A DNA stretch of 64,000 nucleotides from Unio delphinus (taxonomy: Eukaryota > Mollusca > Bivalvia > Unionida > Unionidae): NCBI GenBank assembly GCA_029339505.1, contig JAQISU010000249.1:186001-250000 (forward strand), given 5' to 3'. The position numbers and the translations under genes were made by a program. Below are positions 25,419 to 39,200 of the stretch, one piece after another. Under the pieces are notes generated by a model that saw only the letters and a program-made list of their open reading frames with translations, did not search any database and was not told where the DNA came from. The first letter of the stretch is position 1. Every line of letters begins with the position of its first letter.

Positions 25419-28400
25419 GAATTTTTATGTAACTTTGAAAGTAATTCAGTCATATCATTATGATGCTGGCAAGTGTGACAGTTTATAGAGTTGTCTAGCA
25501 CTGAGACATCATGCCGCAGACATATAGCATGTTGTCACACCCAGCCATATTATCCTGACACCAGGCCGACCAGTCCTAACACTAACCTTTTAATGAGTGA
25601 GATCTTCAAGACAAGGGCTTTTGGTATGAGTGAGATCTTCATGACAAGGTTTGTGGGTATGAGTGAGATCTTCATGACAAGGGCTGTGGGTATGAGATCT
25701 TCATGACAAGAATTGTGGGTATGAGTGAGATCTTCATGACAAGGGCTGTGGGTATGAGATCTTCATGACAAGAATTGTGGGTATAACTATGAATTTCATG
25801 CAAATACTATTGATACCAATACAAAAACTCCATACCTGTTTTGTTCCAAGTGAGCAGAACGAATAGCTTTATATGGTGTAGGGATATGATGATGTGATCA
25901 GGCTGCAGTTTGATGTGGTGTAGGAATATGTTAAGGCTGTTAGGCCAAGACATATTCAAATGCTCCATCAAACATATTTGGTCCCCATCCCCAACTCCAT
26001 ACAAACATAAATGCGATTTATCTTTTATGAAATTTGCTCTGTGTTATGCTTTCCAAAACATTTCCAGCTATAAAGTGTACGAATGAACTCCAAAATCAAA
26101 CTGGGTTTTATGCAAGTCTGATTAAGTGTATCTATGAATACTGATGAGTGGACATAAAAGAAAAACACAAAAGTTTTTTTTCCAGATGTTCAATACAAAA
26201 TGTAGACTGAACATCCATATTAAATGGATGATTTATCATGTATTTGTATGTAATAAAGATATAGCTCAGTCTGTTTACTATCTGACACTGACTGGATATC
26301 CAATTCAATTGCTTCATCAATCATGTAAAGATACATATTATAGATACTGCTCAAACTGTGTACAATCTTACACAGACTGGATATCCAGTTCAATCGCATC
26401 AATCATGTAAGGGCAAGTAATACAGATACTGCTCAGTCTGTGTATTATCTGGCACAGACTGGATATCCAATTCAACTCCATCATCAATCATGTAAATATA
26501 CATAATAAAGATCCTACTCAGTTTTAGTACCAATCTGACACAGGATCATGTAAATATACATAATAAAGATCCTACTCAGTTTTAGTACCAATCTGACACA
26601 GGCTGGACATCCATATGAAATGCATGATCAGTTAGTTATGTAAGGTGTGTAGCAAAGATAAGCTCAGTCTGTGAATATATCTGATGCTTAAACTAAACAT
26701 CTACACCAAAGAAAGTTGTGGACTGAACTCCCATTCTCATATACTTATTCTAATCCTCTTTAGAATGTTGACTCTTATTTTTGGGGCTAAGATTATGTAC
26801 AATAATTACATTACTGACAGACATGGTAATTAGTCTGTTATTTTCCAGGTCAACATTCTTTGGCATAATTACATTACTGACAGACATGGTAATTACATGT
26901 AGTCTGTTATTTTTTGGGTCAACATTCTGTGGCATAATTACATTACTGACAGACATAGTAATTAGTCTTATTTTTGGGGCTAAGATTTTGTAGCATACAG
27001 TAGAACCTGTCTTGAAAGACCACCTTTTTGCCAAGAAAATAAGGTCTCCTAAGACAGGTGGTCTCTCATAACAGGTCACAATGCTACATAATCTATAAAT
27101 TTGTGCATTGAAAAGGTGGTCTCTCATGATAGGTGGTCCCTCATAGCAGTGGTCTTTTGAGACAGGTTCTACTGTAATTACATTACTGACAGATGTGGTA
27201 ATTAGTCTTTTATTTTTGGAATCAACATTCTGAAACATAATTACATCACTGACAGCCATGGTAATTAGTCTCTTATTTTTGGAGTCAACATTTTGTAGCA
27301 TAAATTACATTACTGACAGAAAATAGTATTAAGTCTCACAAAATTAAATCAGCAACCAAAAAGAACAATTATCCATCTAATTATATTTGTATTCATCTTG
27401 TTATGTTCTAATTATTTAAAGGACAAAAGCTTCTGGAAGCTATTGAATGTTACATGGAATACATTTCAGTTGTAGTTTCTTCTAAGAAAGATTAACCACA
27501 TAATTGTACTTCAATGGATATCACTATATAAGTTTGGGATGACTACACAAGTACAACTGTTTTATTTCATGATATGTAATTTTCCAGTGATGCCACTGTA
27601 ATGTACAGAATATGGCTGACACTAGAAACTGCCACATTAAAAAATTCAGTCTAAATCTGATATAGTAATATTGACAAGACCATTGTGAATCCATCAGAAA
27701 ATGGGATACCAAAACATTCTTTTCTACTCTATTTTTCTATCCACTTCATTTTAACATTCCCATTAACATCAGTATTTACACCTGCGATACAGGAAATGTA
27801 AGGACCTTTGTATCTTTGTGCTTTAATTATGCTAAGATGACAATTTGGTAATTAGTATTTACAACCACCTAATGTCTAGGAACAATCATCTCCATTGAAT
27901 TGGAAATGCACATTAATTCATGTTGAATGACTTCCCTTGGTACATCGAGTGCTTTTCTTGTTAACTTCAAAAATCGTCTAATTATTGTATACTACCATTT
28001 CGTTTAAAATAGGATTGTTTTTCACTAATCCTCAGGTGTACCAATAATATGATTCTTACTGAACCTGCTTAAATTTTCACTAATCCATTGCATTACCATT
28101 ATTATCATTCTTACTAATCCTGCTTAAAATGTTACTAATCCCTGGGATTACCAGTATTAACATTCTTACTAATCCTGCTAAGTTCACTAATCCTGATAAA
28201 AGTTCCACTCACACTTCCATATTTTTCTGCATTTTTGATGCAGAAAGTTTGCAACATCGAACCTTTTATGAACCAAATTTCAGCCATTGGTTTTCACTGG
28301 ATTTCTGATACTCTCTCATTGATTGAACTTGATTATATTTACAAATCTCTTGATTTTCATAATCTAATTTCTGATCTTTAGGCAGTTGTGTACCTTGCAA

Positions 28401-31400
28401 GAATTTCCACATCTTTCCCATTTCCCAGTGCAGTGAGCATATATCAATAATGAAATCTGGTATATTTCTGCATTATTCCTGCATCTTGTCAACACATTCC
28501 ATTCCAATATGCCAAGTTTTGGCACAAGTTGGATCTCATTAATCAACAGTACTGAAATTAGTGCTTTGTGAAAGGGTGCCAGATTTTTCACAATCTTTTG
28601 ATAATTGGCACCATTATTTACTTGATGAATGGAAGAAAACATGGCCATATCCTGCAAATATATGATTTAGAAATACAAATTTAGCAGTCATCAGTTTTGT
28701 GCATTCTGTAGCACTAATTTCTGCAAATTGGGTTGCACCTTTGCAGAGGCAAAGTGTTGAAGATAGTTTTCCAACTTTTGTGAGTTTTCAATGAGCTTCA
28801 ACTTCAGGAAAATGGAATGTGCGAACTACCCAAAGCAGATCTCAGAGGGGACAGTCTTACTGAATGAAATACTCAGAAATTGTCGAAAACACAAAGGAAA
28901 TGTCACATATGATGTACCAGTAAGTATGGTTTTCAGAACAGGTTTGAATGGGAAATGTCTGATATCAGCAACTGCCTCCATAGAGGTCTGGCGAGGCACA
29001 TGGTGGGCAGCTAGGATAAGTTACATTAGGTCGATGTCATTGTCTGCTACTGGCGCAAGTCAAATGATTTCCACCAAAACAATCAATATGGCTACCCTGG
29101 ATAAAGAATTAGCCATGCAATATTGTCTGTAGACACAAAATGCAGATGTTGTGTCCAGAATGCCTGCACGATTGACAAAAATGGAAGAGATCTTGGCCAG
29201 TGCTGCTGGTAAAACCCAAACGCCAAGCATATCAACTGCAGTTTCTGCAAAATTGGCACACATGGGTCATTTTGAAAAGGATTTGGACACTGCGCGAAAA
29301 AGGGAATGTCGACTTGGATGTTGGATGGCTAATTATGCCAGATACAGATTCTGCCAAGGTCAATGCAAATAATGATGATGATTTATTTGCCAAGTTGGAA
29401 AGTTTTGTGCTTGAACACCATAAAGTGGGCCCAAACATGGCTGAAAAATTAATGGAAGTTCTCAGTAAAGGACTATGTTCTGTTTTAGCCTATGACATGG
29501 TTAAACCATTGCAGGAGAAGTATCGCAGACCAGGGAATTTAAATGATGACATACAACCACATTTAAGTGACATTGGTTTAACCAGTATTCAAAATTCTAA
29601 AATATTACAGAAACTGAATAAAAACATTTCACATCTACAACCACTGGAAAAGAAATGATTTAAATCAGCAAATATGTGAATATGAGCATTTGTTACCAGA
29701 TTGTCAAATTTGAACAAACAAAATCTAACATGATGTTGAAATTGTAGATTCTAAGCCTGTAAAATAATACTAATAACTGTTACAAGTCAATTGAAATTGT
29801 GTTGTCAATATGTCCGGAAGGTCTACTGGAGAGAAGGTAGTTGGAAGTGGTATAAAACAACCATTACAGGATGAATCTTCTCAACCAGGAAAAAAGAAAC
29901 TGAAAAGACTTTACTGAACAAAGCAAAAGTAACTTGTGTTCATGATGTATTCTTGTGCTAAAACCAGATAATTCTTTACATATGTGCACTGGCTACAAAA
30001 AAGTGAACAGTGCCACCAAAACTGACTTGTTTTGAATACCAAGAATTGATGATTGTATTGAAAGGATTGGAAATACAAAATATATCCAAGTCTGATCTCT
30101 TAAAAGAATTCTGGCAGATTCCACTGAAGGATAGAGCTAAATAAAATCTGTCCTTTGTAACTCTAGAAGGACTCTACCGGTACAAAGTAATACCATTTGG
30201 TATGAAAAATTCTACCACAAAATTCCTGTACTTAATGAACATGATAACATCTGGTATACATTGCTAAGATGTATATATCGATAATATTATTATGTACAGC
30301 AATTCCTGTAAGATCACCCAGAAACTGTCCATAAATTATTCATTTGACTGAGTGACAATTAATTTAAGTAAATGTGAGTTTTGCCAAGTTTGTATTGCAT
30401 TTTTAGAAAATGTTTCAGGTATGGCTAGATATTAATGGAATCTTTGCTCATATTTTGAACTACTTATTCTGAGTCCCTGACCAATTTAAAGAGTAACACC
30501 AAATTGTATTTCTTTTACAAATGTCAAGAAGTGTTCAGTAAGTTAAAGGCCATACTTAAAAATGTATGGGACCCCAAGTGGCCAAGTGGTCTAAAGCGCT
30601 CTCTGTTACAAATCACTGCCACCTCACCTTTGTCTGCGTGGGTTCAAATCTAAGATTTGGCTAATGTATTTATGCAAGAAAGCTTGCCAGTAGCTTCTCA
30701 TGGGTCGGTGGTTCTTTCCGGGGATTTTCCCAGGTTCTTCCTCCATCATGAATACTGGCCACAATGTATAGCCTATCGTGTGCTGAAAAATGGCATTAAA
30801 CCCTACAACAACTAAAAACTGTACCAGTTCCTTCAGCTCCAGATTTCAAGCAATGATTTAAATTAAATGTTGATGCAGGTATTTAGAAGATGGTGGCATA
30901 TTAATTCAGGACAACAAAAATGACATGGATCATCCAGTGTGCTATTTCTCTAAAAAGATAAATAAGCACCAGGGAAATTATATTAAGAAGGAGTGCTAGG
31001 CTTTACTTTTTAGCTGTACAACACTTTGAAGTGTATATTAATTCAATTCCTTCTCCAGTTACTATATTTAGTGATCACAACCTCCCTATATTTTCATCAC
31101 CAAAATGATAAATAAAAATCAGGGGTTGTTGAGATGGAATTTGAAGTTGCAAAAATAAAATATCGGCATTCAGCACATCAAGCGAAAGGAAAATTTAATT
31201 GCAGATGCACCTTCATATGTATAGGAGTTTTGTATTGCTTTTATTTGAATACATTTTTAGTACATATGTTATCCATCTTCCAGTGTAATTTAATTATTAT
31301 TAGACTGTATATATTTTGTAGTTTGTATATCATGGCTATAAATTGTAGTGATTTATTTTAGTCATTCTTATTTCTTATGTTCCCATTGTAACAAAAACTC

Positions 31401-33122
31401 AGCAGACATGTTATTTTATGTTGTATTGAGGTATTATTTGAGAGGAAACATGTATGTTAGACTGTTCAGTGGAAATAGTAAGTGCTCATTAGATTCTAAT
31501 ATTATTCTGGAACTAGTGTGAATTACTGAAGACTCCTTTCAATAAAATAACATGTCTCCTGACAGTAAAATCCTTACTGTTCACAAAGTCCAAGCTTTTC
31601 TCACATCATCAACCTGGCAAGTTGATTTAATTCTAATTAACACCTGCTCTCAATAGATAAAAGAAGGATAATTGAAGTGCTTGATTCAAGTGAGGACAAA
31701 CCTTTGTGAATAATTCAAAACATTAATTAAAGATTATATCAAACTCATAACAATTAAATTAATTAGAAAATAAATTATGTTTTGCCATTCTTAGTCTTTA
31801 TTACTAACATGGTTTGTAATCTTGTATCAGGAATGCAGTGCTGCTGTCACTAATAAACACACAAGGTTAATTTCCTTAGATAACACTCTCTGTAATCTGT
31901 ATCACATGGGTTAACTTTATAATACAAGATGAACCCTAAATAGCTTCAAATAAAAACAACATGAAATGGACAATCTGAAAATACATTACTGATTATCAGA
32001 AACTCAGCTATTCAGATTGATGCATTTCTGAACCAAATCTCTCAAACACATATACAAGTTAGAAATTCTTTTTGCATGACATCATATTTCTATGACAGCA
32101 TCAAACTATTAAAAAAGAGATTTTCCCATGTCAGGTTTCCTGATTTTGTTGATCATTGTCTTGTGACCTTATGAGTTCTGAAGCCAATGTTTCACTGTAA
32201 ACTGACTAAAATGAGATGGAAACATGATTTCTGGTCTAAGTATTATAAAATTATTTGAGTTACCTCCACCATTCAATTAAAAGTATTAGTTCTTATGCAG
32301 AAATGAGACAGGGTGGGTCTGAAAATCAAGGGTAATAACTCTGCTAAACTATAATGCAGAATGCTGAAAATCACTCTACCAAGATCTCATAAAAGTCAAG
32401 CTGCATTTCAAACTTAGTTGAAATCCAATCCTAATTAGGGGAGTTATTGTGCAGAAATAAAAGAGGGTATGTTGGTCTGACATCCAATGGATAAAATTGT
32501 TAAACAAAGATACAAAAAGCCAAAATTCTAAACCAGTCAAAGCCTAATCAATATCAGGATGCATTAAAATCTGACTGAAATCCAACAATAACTAAGGGAT
32601 CTGTTGTGTTGAAATTAAAGTGAGCCTGATAGCCAGAGACTACATATCCATTACATGATAATGCAGAATACTGACAGAATCAGCCAGTCTTACAAAAATC
32701 AAGCTGCATTCCAAAATTTGACTGAAATCTAGTAATAAATAGGGAAGTTATTGTGCATACATGAAAATGGTTGGGTCTGACAATAAGGGGCTATAACTCT
32801 GCTAATGATGACATAGAATGCTGACAATCAAGCTCAGCCAAGATGTCCTCAATATCTTGTTGCAAATCATATTTAATTAAAATCCAATAATAAGGGAATT
32901 ATTATGTGGAAACGAAAGTGGATGAGAAGATAGGTGGAAGAGTGAAAGGATGGGGGCTCTAATTAATATCAGCATGGGACACTTAAAGTAGAATGATAAA
33001 AAGGAGTAATACAAGAATGATAAAAGATGTCTTGGTTGTTTTGAACTGAAGCTCTTCCAGGACTTCAACCAGATGAAAATTTAATGAAAGGCAAATACAT
33101 TTATATGCTACATTTTGTGACA

Positions 33123-33165
<43 letters not shown>

Positions 33166-35519
33166 TTTGAATTTTACCATAACTTTAACAATCTTTCAGT
33201 CATATTGCTATGATTTCTGCAGTGTGGCAGTTTATAGTGATATCTAGTAGCATTGTGGCATTATGCTGCAGACATGTATCATGATGTCCCACCCAGTTAC
33301 ATTATCCTGACACCTGGCAGATCAGTCCTAACACTAAACTCTAATATCTGAATGTCTCCCACCCAGTTACATTATTCTGACACCAGACAGATCAGTCCTA
33401 ACACTAAAATCTAATATCTGAATGTCTCATAATGGACAGCAGTTTTACCCTGATGGAATCAAGGTTTCAAATATTGAAAAGCAGTTATGGTCCCATGCTC
33501 TGTGACACAGCAAGGCTAACATGCAAAAATGAAGGAGTTAATCGAAAATGAACTCTGACACTCTCTTATGACAACACACAAAAAAGGGAAGAGGAAAAAG
33601 GAAAGATGTGCATACCTAAAACTCCAAGCTAAACCATGTCAAAGACCGTTTAAACTTTGATCAATAAAAGTATTATTCTAATGCATATCTGCTCACATCT
33701 CCACAAATTAACTGTTGAGATCACTGTGCAGATAACAATAAATAAATGATTTAAAGCCATGGTTCTCCAACTATGGTTTGGCAACCCAGTTGTGGGTCAC
33801 TGGCATGCTGCAGATGATATATTAGATATGCACAGAATATCTGGAAGTGGGCCACAGATGAAAAAAGTAAGAAAACCATAAGTTTAGAGCATGAAATAAA
33901 GTTTAAAGAAACAATTCTGCAAAAACAAATGGCCAGAAAGTTTATAAATTCTAATTTAAAAAAACAAACTTTAAAGCTACTGAATTATCTGGATACAATG
34001 TTGTAATAGTATTTAAACATTATTAAAATGTTAATTTTCTGGATGCGTCACATAAAGCACAATCATGAGGAAGCAAATTCTGCAGATGACTTTTCATGAG
34101 GAAGCATATCTGCAGATGACTTTTCATGAGGAAGCATATCTGCAGATGACTTTTCACAAAGGTAGCAATTCTACAGATGAATTTTTATGATGGCAGCATT
34201 ACTTTAGATGCTTTTCATGATGGCAAGTGATGCTATAAATGCAATGCAATGCAAAATAAAAAAAGAAAAGAAAACTAAACAAACAATAAGATATGTTTGA
34301 CTGACCTGCTTTACCTCTTGAGTCAAGTTTAGCTTTGAACATAAAGAAAGGTTCATGACGTGTTTTCGATACTGATACAATATTTTGTAATATTGTCAAT
34401 CAGAATGAGTTTGTAAAGCCTGGATATCAGTGTACACATATTAGCAATAAAATTTGAGAGATTCTCATTCACATAACTGCCTCAGTAAATTTGCTAACAT
34501 TTTGTACAAGGAAAAATGTTATGATTTACAGTATGATAGGTACGAAAAAAAGCATAAAATATTTTTAAATTCTAGACCATGCATTAAAATGAGTACTAAT
34601 CTCTTGTATGACATGACATAAGCTAAATATAACATCTGCTGTTGACATGACATAAGCTAAATATAACATCTGCTGTTGACATGACATAAGCTAAATATAA
34701 CATCTGCTGTTGACATGACATAAGCTAAATATAACATCTGCTGTTGCTATGAGATACTTTTGCTCACTCTTTATATTTTGTACAACATCTTGAGTTAGAT
34801 ATTGCCCTTTTCCAAACAAAATTCTGGAAATCTGACATATGCTAATTTATGTAGTAGAAACACAGAAATTTTTCTATTCTGACTTCTGACAAATAATAAT
34901 CCAATATAACTTTATTTCCTCCATGTAAATATGACTCTAACTGATATAGTATCTCAGTATAAACCTAGAACGCCCTTTTCCAGTAAAGCATCAAAACTCA
35001 TCATAGAATATCCTTTTACTCTGCACTTAGAATATATACTTATTAGAATATATACATGTTAGAATGTATGGTCTCAAATATGTTTTATGATCTCAGTGTT
35101 TTCCTCCATATTGAGTGCTGCCTAATGATGTTTTGTGCTACTCACAAAGCAAACTCATAGTGTATGTCATCAGCCAGATGTTCATCATGAAATCAGATTA
35201 GAGTTAAGCATCTGAATAAAGCAGATGAGCTCCAGTCAGACTAATTTCAACTTTCTACTCTTTCATGAAGCAATGTTGTTTGACTCATTTCATTACAAAC
35301 TAACCTTACCAATTTTGGAATAAATAAACCTGCAGATCCAGATCTATTTGTTCTCCTGTTTATTTCTTGCAACATGCAGATCTGGGTCTGTGTGCCATTT
35401 GTGCTTCTTGTTACTTCCTGTAACATTGATGATCCTATCTTCCACTACATTATGTGGCAGCTGATTTGTCACCACTACCATTGATATATGGGACTGTATT
35501 ATATCTTGATAAATATCTT

Positions 35520-35585
<66 letters not shown>

Positions 35586-36249
35586 GATATTTCAAAGGAA
35601 ATTTCTGAGGCAAATTTTCTTACCATGATTTCTCCTGCTCTGTGTTTTGCTTTGCATCTGTTTAGCTTTTCTAACAAGTTCCTCACGCTGTCGTTCTGCT
35701 GCATGCCTTGCTTCCCTGGCAGCTTCAAGCTCTCGGAGTAATTTTTCCTCTGCCAAGTTAAAGTGATACTTTAGCAAAAGATACGATAATTAGTATCTGC
35801 TGATAAAAATGAAAATCATTAAGAACTCTTAATTATTCTTGTACACTATTCGTCACTCGTCACATTTTAAGTGAACTGGTGCAATTCATCGATCACACAC
35901 AACACAATGAAATCAATGAAAAAAACATAAAGCAGCCTGTAACCTTTTCATTCTTTGCATTGTCCTATACAGCAGAACATTAGGCTAAGGAAAGACATAC
36001 AATTGTTTAACCCTAGGTAATTTCCTATTAAATTATATAAAAGTTCTTGTTAAACAATGAACACATTTTCTGCTTTTGTAATATTGATATATAATCAATT
36101 CACACTTTAGACAAAGAAGTATGTATGTATGTATGTATGTATGTATGTATGTATGTATGTATGTATTTTAATGGTACATCAACACAATACTGGCTATATG
36201 GTGCCAATTAAAAGTTCTAAAAAGACTTATCTTTACAAAATCTGACCTT

Positions 36250-36289
<40 letters not shown>

Positions 36290-39200
36290 CATGTATCTTT
36301 TTTAAAAAAGTCAGTAACATGTCTAAAGTGAAGCAATTTTTAGTCATGTCTTTAGCACTGGGTGATCGTGCTGCAGACATGACATCATATTCACACCCAG
36401 TCATATTATCTGGACACCAATCAGACCAGTCCTAACATTAACCTCTTAATGCTGACCGTGGCACTTTCTAGCACCATTTTTACAAGTCTTTTGTATTTTT
36501 ACAAGTCTTTGATATGATTTGGCCTAGGTTTGAACCCACAACCTCCTGCATCTGACACAGATGCTCTAACCACTTAGGCCATGACAGTGTTCTATCTGAA
36601 GTTTCCATACATTCCTTTTTTGTGTGCCTTGTTGACACAGAGGAAAAGGAACCGTGGCAGACCCAAAGAGACCTGGCAACAAACTGTGGAGAGAGAACTT
36701 AAGACCAGAGGCCTCACCCTTCAGACCGCCCCAGCAATAGCTGCCGACAGACCGAAATGGTGCTCCCTTGCTGTTGCCTCAAGCACCAGACGAAGCAGAG
36801 AGGATTGATTGATTGATTGATTGTTGACACTCAACAAAGAATGATAATCTGTCAAACATAGCAATTGGTACCAGTGCCTCTTTGTGATATCTGCAATTAT
36901 ACATGTAATTCATTTCCTTTAACAACAGTATCTGAAATGCAATGTCCAAGGACTAACTTCTCATAGACAGGGTTTGCCTATGTTCCTGAACTGCATTTTA
37001 CCATTATGTAATTGTAAAGTCGAAATAAAAATTCCATAACTCTATTTACATTTCTGCAGAACTCTTGATTTGGTTTTGTGATAGGCCATTACAAAGTGAT
37101 AACTGATAGTGTAAAATGTACATTAATATGGAAATACAATGGGAAACCGAGTGGTTACAATTAACCTACAGAACGTTTTGCAACAAAATAATGAATTCTG
37201 AACAAAATGATGATGGTCAACATCAGATGAAATCTTGACTGGTATTAATAATCAAAGTTCACTGAATTCAAAACAAAGATTTGGGAAGGAATGAAAACAA
37301 AAAGATTTGAAGGACATTTACTAAACAGATTGAGGATCTATGGGGCAAAGTATATGAACCACTATGCCAGATTTGGTACACAACTGACAGACATAGGAAA
37401 AGCTGTGTGCAAATACATTTAATACAATGAATTGTGCTGCCTTTTGGGAAACTGGTTCTACTGTAATAAGTAATTTTTGTTTTGGTGAATTATCTTTTTC
37501 CTTTTTGGGTGAAACCTAATTTTTTGTTGTACTCCTTATTAGAAATTCCAACCATTATGCCAACCTCATAAAAAATATTGAACATTTCTTCTGGTGTGCA
37601 ATGATCTGCTGTACAGGACAATACTATGAAGTGTGAAACATCATAGACCAATCACCTTCAAGTGCATAATTGTTCCAATCACTATAAAGTGCAAAATAAA
37701 TGCAATCTTTACCAAGTTTAACCCAATGAAAGTGGATATGGTGCTTCCTTCATCAGAACCAAATTGTGTTTTTCCTAAATCCCATTAAAGAAAATTGCAA
37801 AAGTAAATTTTTTCCAGTATTGAACTTTAATTTCTTTAATTAATTTTTTTCAGCTACAAAGAACCTATTGGATTTTATTACATGCAAACATTTGCTTCTT
37901 TTCTTTTTCATTCAGTGATTTTTAAATGGAAATACTACAACAACAGTTTTGGCAAAAGAAACTACTGTGTACATTTCTTTTGTGAGAGGAAAATAATAAA
38001 ATATATTTTTAGCCTTTTATGAATGTAACTGAACCTCATTTGGAAAAAATTTAACTTTTATGTGGCAAAGACAAATATGTAAACTGAAAAGAATGGCATC
38101 ATATTGACCCTAACTTCAACTAAGAAGCGAGACAGTTTTCCCTCAAGCCCATTGATCTGCCAATATCTTGGTAACTTACCAAGGCTCCAGGTGATATATA
38201 AGTGCTAAAGACTAAAAGACTGGACTACTAGAGCCAAAGAAACTAAGGTAAATACAAAATGGTTACAAAATTAGCCAATAAATCAAATGTTTCATTCCTG
38301 GGCATGACCTTCAGCTCATAAAAAATAGAATCTGTAATTATCTACTACAAGAAAAGGTAAAGACAAACATTTACTTTTATCCTTCCTATTCCAAGTAATG
38401 TGGCTACATATAGATCGGAAAAATGATAAATTTTAACAGCCTTTGTATAATATGACTCTGCTGTAAACAAGATTGACCTGAAACACAATACACAATCATG
38501 AAGGATTGTGTATTTTAGTTTTTTTATAACCTTCCGAGTTTTGTTCAAACTGAGGTGATAATAGGATATGAGGTTTTAATCCTCTTCATACTTTCTCCCT
38601 TTTTCCGTCTTCGTTCTGCACTGGTCAGTCTGGTTTTTGGTGACCCTATTGGGGGTGGGGGTGGGGATGGAAACTTGGCCAAATCCTGGAAGGAAACAAA
38701 GATTATGAATTAATAATATGTTAAAATATGAAGGGTTATATAACATGATGTCAAAGAGAAAAACTGGAATTTAAATCTATTAAGGAGATTAATAAAAACA
38801 AAACATTTTAATTTCTGTTAATGAGAATAAAAACAATTTAGTGAATGGAAGTTACCCCAAAAAGCAGGAAAGGGGAAATCCAACATCAAGTTGCTGACAG
38901 GCATATTTTAAAATTAAATTTTTTATATTTTTCACATAAATAATAGGTTTCATTTTAGGGCCTAAGTAATCAGATGCACTGTAACCATAACACTGTTAAG
39001 GTTAGCAGACGACATGATGAAAATTGGAATGGGAGTGCCATGTAATGAGTCAGATAAAGTTCAAGTTAAATAAGTGCATGACATGAAAACTTCATTTTCA
39101 AAATCAACATTTATCAAGACTACATCCATACCTGAATTTGTTTACTTACATCCATACCTGAATTTGTTTACTTACATCCATGCCTGAATTTGTTTACTTA

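Noticed and set aside
25288..25501. Overlapping plus and minus frames with RERERE or SLSLSL runs
   Set aside because: Pure microsatellite translation.
36520..36595. A tRNA gene on the minus strand
   Set aside because: A and B boxes are present, but the sequence continues into a SINE body shared with other copies and the cloverleaf is not intact.
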